Assembly: GCF_001652915.1 (NCBI RefSeq)
Contig: NZ_BBQI01000095.1
Span: 150,562 to 214,561 of the forward strand
Origin: Cupriavidus sp. D384
GTDB taxonomy: Bacteria > Pseudomonadota > Gammaproteobacteria > Burkholderiales > Burkholderiaceae
Direction of reading: 5' to 3'
DNA: 64,000 bases
Position numbers and translations under genes: made by a program. The notes beneath the pieces were generated by a model that saw only the letters and a program-made list of their open reading frames with translations, was not told the DNA's origin and searched no databases. Below, piece by piece: positions 38,305-46,600 of this stretch (position 1 is its first letter; every line of letters begins with the position of its first letter).

Positions 38305-39213
38305 ATGTCCGCCAACCAGCCCACCCCTCCCGAATCGCTCGACGCCCTGCTCGAACAACTGCGCACGGAATTTCCGAACCTTAGCGCCCAGTTCCAGGGC
38401 GGCGCGCGCTATCTGCTGGACCATCCGCGCGACATCGCCATCCAGTCGATGCGCAAGGTGGCCGCCAATGCCGGGGTGCAGCCGGCAACGCTGGTGCGGC
38501 TGTCGCAATCGCTCGGATTCGAGGGCTGGCAGGGTCTGCGTGAACTGTTCGTGACGGCCGTGCGCGAAGGCGGCAGCCAGCCGTATGCGCGCCGGGCACG
38601 CAAGGTGGTCAAGGATTCGGACAAGACCAGCGGTTCGGGCAAGATGCTGGCCGAGATGATCGAGGTCCAGCACCACAACCTCGACGCGCTGCTTGCCAAC
38701 AATGCGGACACCGTGCCCCGCGCCGCCGACCTGCTGGCCGCCGCGCCCATCGTGCACGTGGCTGGCTTCCGCTCCTGCTTTCCGATTGCGTTCACGTTCC
38801 ACTACATCTACGGGCTGTTCCGCAGCTCGGTGCGGCTGATCCGCGGCGACGCCGGCACCCTGGAGATGGAATTGCGCGCGCTCAACGCCAAGGACGCCGT
38901 GCTGGTGGCCGGCTTCGCGCCCTACTCGCAGGAAAGCCTGCGCGTGGCCCAGGCCGCGCGCGAGGCTGGCTGCAAGGTCATCGCCCTGACCGACAGCACG
39001 GTGGCCCCGATTGCCCTGGAAGCCGACTGCACGCTGCTGTTCGCCATCGACAGTCCATCGTTCTTCCCGTCGATCACGTCGGGCGTGACGATGGTGGAAG
39101 TGCTGGTCGAGCAGTTGCTGGCCCGCAAGGGCAAGGGGGCAATCCGGGCGCTGGAGCAGACGGAGGGGCAACTCCATCGCACCGGCGCCTACCTGCCGGA
39201 AAAGGGCCGCTGA
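38305..39213 (+). CDS. MurR/RpiR-family transcriptional regulator
   Basis: The 302-residue regulator has an N-terminal RpiR helix-turn-helix (about residues 5-80, NAGVQPATLVRLSQSLGFEGW). A SIS domain covers about 125-265 (DAVLVAGFAPYSQESL, GCKVIALTDSTVAPIA). SIS domains usually sense sugar phosphates, yet many beta-proteobacterial RpiR genes sit by amino-acid catabolism genes, as here. It diverges from the aminotransferase/BKACE operon and converges, with only 6 bases between, on an orphan binding-protein gene. It is the likely regulator of both. Confidence 0.9.
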   Translation: MSANQPTPPESLDALLEQLRTEFPNLSAQFQGGARYLLDHPRDIAIQSMRKVAANAGVQPATLVRLSQSLGFEGWQGLRELFVTAVREGGSQPYARRARKVVKDSDKTSGSGKMLAEMIEVQHHNLDALLANNADTVPRAADLLAAAPIVHVAGFRSCFPIAFTFHYIYGLFRSSVRLIRGDAGTLEMELRALNAKDAVLVAGFAPYSQESLRVAQAAREAGCKVIALTDSTVAPIALEADCTLLFAIDSPSFFPSITSGVTMVEVLVEQLLARKGKGAIRALEQTEGQLHRTGAYLPEKGR

Positions 39214-39219
39214 ACCACC

Positions 39220-40137
39220 TTACTCGAACGCCTCGTCATTGGGGTTGGCATAGGCCTTCCTGATCTGTTCGCTCTGCGGCAGGTCGAACGAGATGTTCTT
39301 GGGCGGCACCGGCTTCTGGAACCACTTGGCGTAGAGCGTGTTGATCTCGCCGCTGCGCATCAGGCCGGTCATGGCGTTATCCACCACCTGCTTGAAGCCC
39401 GGGTCGTCGCGGCGCATCATGAAGCCGTAGGCCTCGAACGATTGCGGCGTGCCCACCACGGCCCAGTCGTCGGGCTTCGGTGCCAGCGTGCGGGCGCCGG
39501 ACAGCAGCACATCGTCCATCATGAATGCCGCCACGCGGCCAGACTGCAGGATCAGGAACGATTCGCCGTAGTCCTTGGCGCTCTGGATCGTCATGTTGGC
39601 GCCCTTCTCGTCGTTGAGCTTGCGCAGGATGCGCTCCGACGTCGTCCCCGCATTCGTCACCACCGTCTTGCCGGCCAGGTCCGGGAAGTCGTGGATCGGG
39701 CTGCCCTTCTTGACCAGCAGCCGCGTGCCGGCCACAAAGTACGTGGTCGAGAACGCCACCTGTTGCTGGCGCGATTTCAGGTTGGTCGTGACGCCGCATT
39801 CCAGGTCGACCGTGCCGTTCTGCACCAGCGATTGGCGATTTTGCGATGTCACCGGGACCATGCGCACCTGCAGGTTCGGCGAGCCGGTTTCTTTCTTGAC
39901 CGCATCGACCACGCGATCGCAGATGTCCTGGGCAAACCCGATCACCTTCTGGTTGCCGTCGTAGTACGAGAACGGAATCGACGACGTGCGGTGCCCGATC
40001 GAGATCGCATTGGACGACTTGATCTTGCTGAGCGTCGGGCTGGCGGCCACCGCGGCCGCGTCGGCAGCCAGCGCCGAACCGGCGCCGCTCAACGTTGCCA
40101 GCAGCACGGCGGCACGGATCGGGAAGGACTGGGTCAT
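39220..40137 (-). CDS. Polar amino-acid ABC periplasmic binding protein (orphan)
   Basis: The 305-residue protein starts with a signal peptide (about residues 1-24, LSGAGSALA). It then has a bacterial extracellular solute-binding family 3 domain, with GHRTSSIPFSYYDGNQKVIGFAQDI and VDLECGVTTNLKSRQQQVAFST typical of glutamate/aspartate-binding proteins. No permease or ATPase gene is next to it, so it must share a membrane complex encoded elsewhere. It is transcribed toward rpiR and ends 6 bases from the rpiR stop. Its promoter region carries motifs in common with rpiR. Confidence 0.9.
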   Translation of the reverse strand: MTQSFPIRAAVLLATLSGAGSALAADAAAVAASPTLSKIKSSNAISIGHRTSSIPFSYYDGNQKVIGFAQDICDRVVDAVKKETGSPNLQVRMVPVTSQNRQSLVQNGTVDLECGVTTNLKSRQQQVAFSTTYFVAGTRLLVKKGSPIHDFPDLAGKTVVTNAGTTSERILRKLNDEKGANMTIQSAKDYGESFLILQSGRVAAFMMDDVLLSGARTLAPKPDDWAVVGTPQSFEAYGFMMRRDDPGFKQVVDNAMTGLMRSGEINTLYAKWFQKPVPPKNISFDLPQSEQIRKAYANPNDEAFE

Positions 40138-40168
40138 GGAAACACTCCTGTTGAATGAAAGCGTCAGC

Positions 40169-40224
40169 TGTTGCAATGCTAGTCATCCAGCAACAAGTGT
40201 TCCATCATGGATTACCATGAAACA
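40169..40224. promoter_or_regulatory. Cluster of inverted repeats before the orphan binding-protein gene
   Basis: TGTTGC (40169-40174) and GCAACA (40190-40195) are an inverted pair. CATGG-ATTA-CCATG (40206-40219) is a perfect 5-4-5 palindrome, and ATGAAACA (40217-40224) repeats the octamer at 38198-38205. These are likely operator elements in the 156-base gap 40138-40293. Confidence 0.45.
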
Positions 40225-40293
40225 AATGGATTTTCCCCGAAGTCGGGCATGCAACGCCCGGCTTTGGGGAAATGTGGCGGTGCGGCGAAGGGG

Positions 40294-41643
40294 TCAGTGC
40301 GCCACCGGGGTGCGCGGAATGCCCTTCCACATCGCCAGTCCGCTCGCCAGCAGCAGGCCCGCCAGCAGATACAGCGCGTTGTCCATGCTGCCGGTGTGCG
40401 TCTTGATCTGGCCGATCACCCAAGGGCTGACGATGCCGCTGGTGATGCCGATGCTTGAAATGAACGCGATGCCGGTGGCGGCCGTCTGGGCCGGCAGATG
40501 GCTGGGCGGCAGCGACCAGAAGATCGGCAGGGCGGCAAAGATCAGCACGGCCGCCACCGACAGGATCGCCAGCGACACCCCCAGGCTCGGCACATGCAGC
40601 GTCAGCGCCGCCAGCGCCAGTGCGCCGCCTGCGGTACAGCACAGGAAGTGCCCGTGGCGCTCGCCCAGCCTGTCGGAACGGCGCGCGATCAGGATCAGGC
40701 CCACGGCGCCAATCGCGTTCGGGATCACGGAATAGAGGCTGATCGCCATCACGTCGCGGATGCCGAAGTCGCGGATCATCAGCGGCATCCAGAACGACAG
40801 CGTCAGCGAGCCGCAGGTCAGCGCGAAATAGATGAATGCGAACAGGTACAGGCGCGGATTGCGCAGCGCCTGGCCCAGCGCCTGCAGCGAATGGGCGTGG
40901 CCGCCCTTGCCCCGGGTCTCGGCCGCGTGCTGCGCCACCAGGTAGTCCTGTTCGTCCGGGGTCAACCAGCGCGCCTGGCGCGGGCCATCGACCAGGCAGA
41001 ACGCCGCCACCACCCCCAGCAGCACGGCCGGCGCGCCTTCGATGGCAAACATCCATTGCCAGCCGTACATGCCCAGCACCCCGGCCATGTCTCGCATGAT
41101 CCAGCCCGATACCAGCCCGCCCAGCACCCCGGCCACTGCCACGCCGGCAAAGAAGATCGCCATCACCGCCGCGCGGCGGCGTGCCGGGAACCAGTAGGTC
41201 AGGTACAGCACGATGCCCGGGAAAAAACCCGCTTCGAACACGCCCAGCAGAAAGCGCAGCAGGTAGAAGTGCGAAGGCTTCGACACCATCATCATCCCCA
41301 CCGAGGCCACGCCCCACAGCACCATGATGCGCGTGAACGTGCGCCGTGCCCCGAAGCGGGCCAGCAGCATGTTGCTGGGCACCTCGCAAAGCACGTAGCC
41401 GATGTAGAACACGGCGGCGCCCAGTCCGTACATCGCATCGCTGAAGCCCAGGTCCTGCTTCATCTGCAGCTGGGCGAAGCCAATGTTGATGCGGTCCAGG
41501 AACGACACCACGTAGCAGACGAACAGGAACGGGATGATGCGCAGCCAGACCTTGCGGTACAGCGCGTCTTCCTGCCGCAGGGGCAGGCTGTGTGGCAGAA
41601 CTTCGGGCAAGGCGGGGGCGGCGCCCAGGCTCTGGGTGTGCAT
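40294..41643 (-). CDS. MFS transporter, anion:cation symporter type
   Basis: A 449-residue carrier with twelve predicted membrane helices and the ACS-family first loop (YVVSFLDRINIGFAQLQM). It also shows LARFGARRTFTRIMVLWG and GVFEAGFFPGIVLYLTYWFPARRR. Relatives import phthalate, hydroxybenzoate, tartrate or other organic acids. The gene is the last of a same-strand run with the FAD hydroxylase and DUF2783 gene, after a 102-base gap, and probably imports the substrate of that pathway. Confidence 0.9.
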   Translation of the reverse strand: MHTQSLGAAPALPEVLPHSLPLRQEDALYRKVWLRIIPFLFVCYVVSFLDRINIGFAQLQMKQDLGFSDAMYGLGAAVFYIGYVLCEVPSNMLLARFGARRTFTRIMVLWGVASVGMMMVSKPSHFYLLRFLLGVFEAGFFPGIVLYLTYWFPARRRAAVMAIFFAGVAVAGVLGGLVSGWIMRDMAGVLGMYGWQWMFAIEGAPAVLLGVVAAFCLVDGPRQARWLTPDEQDYLVAQHAAETRGKGGHAHSLQALGQALRNPRLYLFAFIYFALTCGSLTLSFWMPLMIRDFGIRDVMAISLYSVIPNAIGAVGLILIARRSDRLGERHGHFLCCTAGGALALAALTLHVPSLGVSLAILSVAAVLIFAALPIFWSLPPSHLPAQTAATGIAFISSIGITSGIVSPWVIGQIKTHTGSMDNALYLLAGLLLASGLAMWKGIPRTPVAH

Positions 41644-41745
41644 GGTAGTCTCCGGATTCGGGGGGGCAGCAGGCGCGAGTCGCCCCCGGGGCGTCGGGTG
41701 CGCCCCTGCGGAGGTCGATCGCGGGTTGGGTGGTAGCCGGGCGCG

Positions 41746-41955
41746 CTAGGCTGGTGCTGGCGCTTCGGCGGCCGCACGGGCCAGGCGCATGGCTTCGGCC
41801 AGCGTGTCCTGATCGCCGATGTGGTTGGACAGCAGCAGGATCAGCCGCGCGTTGACGGCCTGGCTGGCGGCATCGTCGAGGTCGCGGTGCATATCGATCA
41901 GCGCCTCGTAGAAATCATCGGGGCGCGCGAGGTTGGGGGCGGTATTGAGCGGCAT
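41746..41955 (-). CDS. DUF2783 small protein
   Basis: A 69-residue acidic helical protein (PDDFYEALIDMHRDLDDAAS, NARLILLLSNHIGD) matching DUF2783, a family nearly always encoded next to MhpA-type FAD monooxygenases. A role as a small partner of the hydroxylase is possible but unproven. It follows the hydroxylase by 36 bases. Confidence 0.8.
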   Translation of the reverse strand: MPLNTAPNLARPDDFYEALIDMHRDLDDAASQAVNARLILLLSNHIGDQDTLAEAMRLARAAAEAPAPA

Positions 41956-41991
41956 CGGGCCTGTCTCCTTCGGATGGCGGCGTTCGGGTCT

Positions 41992-43746
41992 TCAGGCCAG
42001 GGCCGGTGCCTGCACGGGGGCGGATGGCGCCAGGTTCGTCGATGCCGGCGCATTGCCGGTGGCACGGGCCAGCGCGGCGGCAATGCCGGCCACATCGACA
42101 CCGCGCCAGCGCGCGCATACGTGCTGGTCCGGCCGGATCAGGTAGCAGGTGCCGGCGCGGGCGTCGAAGCGGTTGGCGGCCAGGCCTTCGGTGTCGCGCA
42201 GCACCGTGGCGCCGGGCCAGGCCTGGGCCGATGCCGAGATGGCCGCGTCGGTCACAAACACCACGCGCAGCGGAATGCCACCCTGCTGCAGCGTGCGCAG
42301 CGCATCGGCCTGCGCGGCATCGAGCCCGGCGGGCGGGCCGAACACCAGCGCCACGAACTCGTTGCCCAGATGCTGCAGCAGCCACGGCTTGCCAGCCGCA
42401 TCGGCCACCGGGGCATCGACACACGCGGCACCCGGCGCCATGGCTCCGCCAAACGCATCGGCATCCGCCGTGTTCAGCACCGAATCGCGCAGCACGGCCG
42501 GCACCGACAGGCGGCCGCTGTTGACCAACTGCCGCGCGAACGCGTGATCGCGGGCCAGCGTCAGCACGGCATCGCGGAACACGCGGCTGACCGCGCTCTT
42601 CGGCGTGATGAAATCGGTGGAGCGCGTGGAATTGCGGATATTCTCGTCCGCCGCGTACTCGCGTTCGCTGGCATAGGTGTCCAGCAGGCTGTCGGGCGCC
42701 TTGCCCTGCAGCACGTAGGCCAGCTTCCAGGCCAGGTTCTCGGCGTCCTGCACGCCGCTGTTGGCGCCACGCGCACCGAACGGCGACACACCATGCGCGG
42801 CATCGCCGGTGAACAGCACGCGGCCATGGCGGAAGCTGTCCATGCGCACGCAGGCAAACGTGTAGACGCTGACCCACTCCAGTTCGAACTTCGCATCCGG
42901 ACCCAGCAGCGCCTGCACGCGCGGAATCACGCGCTCGGGCGCACGCTCGGCCACGGGATCGGCATCCCAGCCCAGCTGGAAGTCGATGCGCCAGACGTTG
43001 TCGGGCTGGCGGTGCAGCAGCACCGACTGGTTCGGATGGAACGGCGGGTCGAACCAGAACCAGCGCTCGGCCGGGAACGGCGCTTCCATCTTTACATCGG
43101 CAATCAGGAAGCGGTCGCGGAACGTGTGTCCGTGGCTTTCCTGGCCCAGCATCCTGCGCAGCGGACTGCGCGAGCCATCGGCCGCCACCACGTAGCGGCC
43201 GCACAGCGTGTAGCAGCCGTCGGGCGTCTCGATGGTCAGCGCCACATGGTCGGGGTGCTGCGCCACGGCCACGGCGCGGCTCTTCCAGCGGATGTCGATA
43301 TTCGGCATCGCCCGCGCGCAGTCGAGCAGGTAGCCCTCGACGTAGTACTGCTGCAGGTTGATGAACGCCGGCCGCTGGTGCCCGGCCTCGGGCAGCAGGT
43401 CGAACGCGTAGATCTGGCGGTCCTGCAGGAACACCTTGCCCACGTGCCAGCGCACGCCCTTGTCGACCATGCGGTCGCCGCAGCCCAGCCGGTCGAAGAT
43501 GTCCAGCGTGCGCTTGGCAAAGCAGATCGCGCGCGACCCGGTGGACAGCGTGCAGTCGTCATCGACCAGCACCACGGGCACGTCGTGGCGCGCCAGGTCG
43601 ATCGCGGTGGCCAGCCCCACCGGCCCCGCGCCCACCACGATCACGGGATGCGGGCCGTCGGCCCGGTGGCCGCCCTGCTGCTCGGCACAGGGCGCGTAGG
43701 CGTACGTCTGCTTCTGGTAGTCGATGTCGACTTCGGTGCTGCTCAT
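41992..43746 (-). CDS. FAD-dependent aromatic-type monooxygenase (MhpA-like)
   Basis: A 584-residue class A flavoprotein hydroxylase. The N-terminal dinucleotide motif GAGPVG is at 39-44, the DG motif AADGSRSPLRRMLG lies near 185 and the GD motif FTGDAAHGVSPFGARG near 313-328. A C-terminal thioredoxin-like domain is present (DQHVCARWRGVDV). Relatives hydroxylate 3-hydroxyphenylpropionate, resorcinol or hydroxybenzoates. The start at 43746 is preferred to an ATG five codons earlier. With the MBL-fold gene upstream and DUF2783/MFS genes downstream it forms an apparent catabolic operon; no ring-cleavage enzyme is present in the window, so the pathway is incomplete here. Confidence 0.88.
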   Translation of the reverse strand: MSSTEVDIDYQKQTYAYAPCAEQQGGHRADGPHPVIVVGAGPVGLATAIDLARHDVPVVLVDDDCTLSTGSRAICFAKRTLDIFDRLGCGDRMVDKGVRWHVGKVFLQDRQIYAFDLLPEAGHQRPAFINLQQYYVEGYLLDCARAMPNIDIRWKSRAVAVAQHPDHVALTIETPDGCYTLCGRYVVAADGSRSPLRRMLGQESHGHTFRDRFLIADVKMEAPFPAERWFWFDPPFHPNQSVLLHRQPDNVWRIDFQLGWDADPVAERAPERVIPRVQALLGPDAKFELEWVSVYTFACVRMDSFRHGRVLFTGDAAHGVSPFGARGANSGVQDAENLAWKLAYVLQGKAPDSLLDTYASEREYAADENIRNSTRSTDFITPKSAVSRVFRDAVLTLARDHAFARQLVNSGRLSVPAVLRDSVLNTADADAFGGAMAPGAACVDAPVADAAGKPWLLQHLGNEFVALVFGPPAGLDAAQADALRTLQQGGIPLRVVFVTDAAISASAQAWPGATVLRDTEGLAANRFDARAGTCYLIRPDQHVCARWRGVDVAGIAAALARATGNAPASTNLAPSAPVQAPALA

Positions 43747-43791
43747 GGTGTCTCCGTCCACTTGTGTGGTTGTGTTCTTTTTTCTCCCGGC

Positions 43792-44751
43792 TCACACCTG
43801 CAGCGCGGCCCACATTTCCTGATCGCGCTGTGCGGTCCAGATACGCGGATGCGTGATGCCCGACGCCTCGTCGTACGCCCGCGACACGTCGAACGGCAGG
43901 CAGTGCTCGTAGATGAACACATGGCCGAACTTGGGATCCATCGACTTGCGGGTGTGGGCCATGGCGGCCTTCAGGTCGAGCTTGTCGGCCACGGCTTCGC
44001 GGCCGGCCTGCAGCAGCGTGGACACGAAATCCTTGGTATAGGCCAGGCCCTTGGTCACCTCGGCCGGGGTGGTCAGCGCGGGGCCGCGGCCCGGTACGAG
44101 CTTTTCAGGCTGCAGCGCGGCCAGCGCGTCGAGCGTGGCGGGCCATTGTTCGAGCTGGGCATCGCCGCAGTAGCACGCGGCGTCGTACTCCACCAGGTCG
44201 CCCGAGAACAGCACCTTCTGCTGCGGCAGCCACACCACGGTGTCGCCCTTGGTGTGTCCCGCGCCCAGGTGGGCGATGCGCACTTCCAGCTTGCCCATGA
44301 ACAGCGTGATCTCGCGCTCGAACACCAGCGTCGGCCAGGTCAGGCCCGGCACGGTCTCCACGCCCGCGAACAGGCGCGGAAAGCGTTCGATCTCGGACTT
44401 CATGTCGGCCTCGCCGCGCTCGACGATCATCTCGTAGGTGCCGCGGCTGGCAATGACCTGCTGCGCACCTTCGGCAAAGTAGGCCGATGCGCCCAGCACG
44501 CGCACCGCGTGGTAGTGCGACAGCACCACGTACTTGATCGGCTTGTCGGTGATTTCGCGGATGCGGGCGATCAGGTCCTGCGCCATGGCCGGCGTGGCAG
44601 TGGTGTCGACGATCATCACGCCGTCGTCGCCAATGATCACGCCCGAATTGGGGTCGCCCTCGGCCGTGTAGGCCCAGGCATTTTCGGAAAGCTGGGTGAA
44701 GGTGATCTGCTTGGCTTCCAGGTCGGCCTGGGATGCGAATGCTTTTGCCAT
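43792..44751 (-). CDS. MBL-fold hydrolase with degenerate first metal motif
   Basis: The 319-residue protein has the metallo-beta-lactamase fold. At the place of the canonical HxHxDH motif it reads HYHAVR (residues 79-84), so the Asp and the last His are replaced by Val and Arg. Later ligands are intact: His166 in GAGHTKGD and Asp185 in FSGDLVEYD. It may therefore bind one metal or act differently from ordinary MBL hydrolases. It begins the hydroxylase operon and is divergent from the IclR pair. A longer in-frame start exists, but MAKAFASQ fits better. Confidence 0.87.
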   Translation of the reverse strand: MAKAFASQADLEAKQITFTQLSENAWAYTAEGDPNSGVIIGDDGVMIVDTTATPAMAQDLIARIREITDKPIKYVVLSHYHAVRVLGASAYFAEGAQQVIASRGTYEMIVERGEADMKSEIERFPRLFAGVETVPGLTWPTLVFEREITLFMGKLEVRIAHLGAGHTKGDTVVWLPQQKVLFSGDLVEYDAACYCGDAQLEQWPATLDALAALQPEKLVPGRGPALTTPAEVTKGLAYTKDFVSTLLQAGREAVADKLDLKAAMAHTRKSMDPKFGHVFIYEHCLPFDVSRAYDEASGITHPRIWTAQRDQEMWAALQV

Positions 44752-44819
44752 GTCTGCCTCGTTGTCTTCTGTGTAGGAATGGGATCGGGGGGATCGGTGT
44801 AGAAGAATCTTAGGAAGAC

Positions 44820-44858
44820 GACTATTTTTAGTCAATGGCAAATGCAATTGCTATTTGC
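44820..44858. promoter_or_regulatory. Two adjacent palindromes, candidate IclR operators
   Basis: GACTA-TTTT-TAGTC (44820-44833) is a perfect 5-4-5 palindrome. Five bases on, GCAAAT (44838-44843) and ATTTGC (44853-44858) flank the self-complementary GCAATTGC (44844-44851). The AT-rich patch lies between the divergent MBL-fold gene and the first iclR gene, the normal place for IclR sites. Confidence 0.55.
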
Positions 44859-45004
44859 TAAATAGGCCGCCAGGCCTTGTGACTGCGTGGGCGACCCGGG
44901 AAAACCCCGATCCGCCGGCGCCGCGCCATGCGCCTGACAGGCCGCCCGATGGCGATGCATCGCGTACCATTGGGCTCTTTCGACAGACAGGGCATCAGGC
45001 AGGC

Positions 45005-45784
45005 ATGGCACGACCCCCAGGCGAACCCGCCGGCAAGACCCAGCGCGGCATCCAGAGCGTGGAAGTGGGCGGCCGCCTGCTGCAGGCGCTGGCCGATGCA
45101 CGCCGCCCGCTGGCCCTGGCCGAGCTGGCCGCCGCCGCGCAACTGGCGCCGGCGCAGGCCCACACCTATCTGGTCAGCCTGACGCGGCTCGGGCTGATCA
45201 AGCGCGATCATCTCGACGGCAGCTACGAACCCGGGCCGCTGGCATTGCGCCTGGGCATGCTGCATCTGGATCACACGCCCGCCTATCGCGCGGCCGTCCC
45301 GCACGTGCAGGCGCTGGCCTCGGCCATCGGCTCGAACGTGGCCGTCAGCCTGCCCACGCCGCAGGGGCCAACCATCGTCCACTACGCATCGGCGGGGTCG
45401 CCGCTGCACGTCAACCTGCACGTGGGAACCGTGATGGCGCTGTCGACCACGGCCACCGGCCGCACGTATTGCGCATTCCAGCCCGAACAGCACTGGCAGC
45501 CGATCTGGCGCCAGCAGCAGGCCGGCGCATCTGCGGATGCCTTGCCTGCCTTTGCGGAACAGCTTGCCGCCGTGCGCCAGCGCGGCATGGAGCGCAGCAT
45601 CGATTCGCCCAGCCCGGCCGTCAGCAGCCTGGCACTGCCGCTGGTCGGTGCCGATGGCGCGCTGCGCCTGGTGCTGACGGCCATCGGGTCCACCGGTGCC
45701 ATCGATGTCGACTGGCAGGGCCCGGTGGCACACGCGCTGCGCGGGGCCATCGATGACATCGCACGGGCAATGGAACCCACATGA
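45005..45784 (+). CDS. IclR-family regulator, first of a tandem pair
   Basis: A 259-residue IclR protein with an N-terminal winged helix (about residues 15-75, RGIQSVEVGGRLLQALADA) and a C-terminal effector domain of the IclR type. The start at 45005 gives MARPPGEPAG and is preceded by an AGGCAGG site; an upstream in-frame ATG adds 50 low-complexity residues. Its stop overlaps the second iclR start by four bases. It is divergent from the MBL/hydroxylase operon and probably controls it. Confidence 0.9.
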   Translation: MARPPGEPAGKTQRGIQSVEVGGRLLQALADARRPLALAELAAAAQLAPAQAHTYLVSLTRLGLIKRDHLDGSYEPGPLALRLGMLHLDHTPAYRAAVPHVQALASAIGSNVAVSLPTPQGPTIVHYASAGSPLHVNLHVGTVMALSTTATGRTYCAFQPEQHWQPIWRQQQAGASADALPAFAEQLAAVRQRGMERSIDSPSPAVSSLALPLVGADGALRLVLTAIGSTGAIDVDWQGPVAHALRGAIDDIARAMEPT

Positions 45785-46578
45785 CCGAAGCGGAAGACAA
45801 CAAACCCCAGCGCGGCATCCAGTCGCTGGACAACACCGGGCAATTGCTCAATGCGCTGGCCGACGCCGGCCGCCCGCTCTCGCTGGGCGAACTGGCGCGC
45901 GCGGCCGGCATGGCGCCAGCCAAGGCGTTCCCGCATCTGGTGAGCCTGCAGAAGATCGGACTGCTGGCACGCAATGCCGATGGCGATTTCGAGGCCGGCA
46001 TGCTGGCGCTGGAGATGGGACTGGTAGCCCTGCAGCGCCTGTCGCCCACGCGCGAGGCCGAGCCCGAGGTGGTCGCGTTGGCCCACGCCACCGGTCTGTC
46101 GGTGGCGATGGCGGTGTTCGGCCCGCTGGGGCCCACGGTGATCCGGCTGGAAGAAGCGTCGCGCCCGCAGCACGTCAGCTTGCGCGTGGGCACGGTGCTG
46201 TCGATGGTGAACACGGCCATCGGCCGCACCTTCGCCGCCCACCTGCCCGACGACGTCCTCACGCAGGCGCTGGCACAGGACGCGATCCGCATGGCCGGGG
46301 TGCCGGTGGATGCGGCAACGCGCCAGGCCACCACGCCACGCTGGCGCAAGATTCACGACGAAGGGATCGACAACGCGGTCAGCCGTCCGGTGCCCGGCAT
46401 CGACACCCTGGCCGCCCCGGTGTTCGATCACACCGGCGCGCTGGCGCTGGTCATCGCCGTGATGGGCAGCAGCGGCAGCTTCGACAGCGCGCTGGACAGC
46501 GATGTAGCCCAGCTGGTCAGGCAGGCGGCCGGGCGGCTGTCGTGGCGATTCGGAGCGATGGGCGCCGCGGGCGGCTGA
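45781..46578 (+). CDS. IclR-family regulator, second of a tandem pair
   Basis: A 265-residue IclR protein clearly paralogous to the upstream one. Both contain QRGIQS near the N-terminus, followed by LLxALADAxRPLxLxELA and HLVSL/YLVSL segments. Overlap ATGA shows co-translation. Paired IclR proteins may form hetero-oligomers or sense two ligands. It converges on the 2-hydroxyacid dehydrogenase gene with 22 bases between the stops. Confidence 0.9.
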   Translation: MTEAEDNKPQRGIQSLDNTGQLLNALADAGRPLSLGELARAAGMAPAKAFPHLVSLQKIGLLARNADGDFEAGMLALEMGLVALQRLSPTREAEPEVVALAHATGLSVAMAVFGPLGPTVIRLEEASRPQHVSLRVGTVLSMVNTAIGRTFAAHLPDDVLTQALAQDAIRMAGVPVDAATRQATTPRWRKIHDEGIDNAVSRPVPGIDTLAAPVFDHTGALALVIAVMGSSGSFDSALDSDVAQLVRQAAGRLSWRFGAMGAAGG

Positions 46579-46600
46579 CGCCCCTCCAACTGTCTACCGC

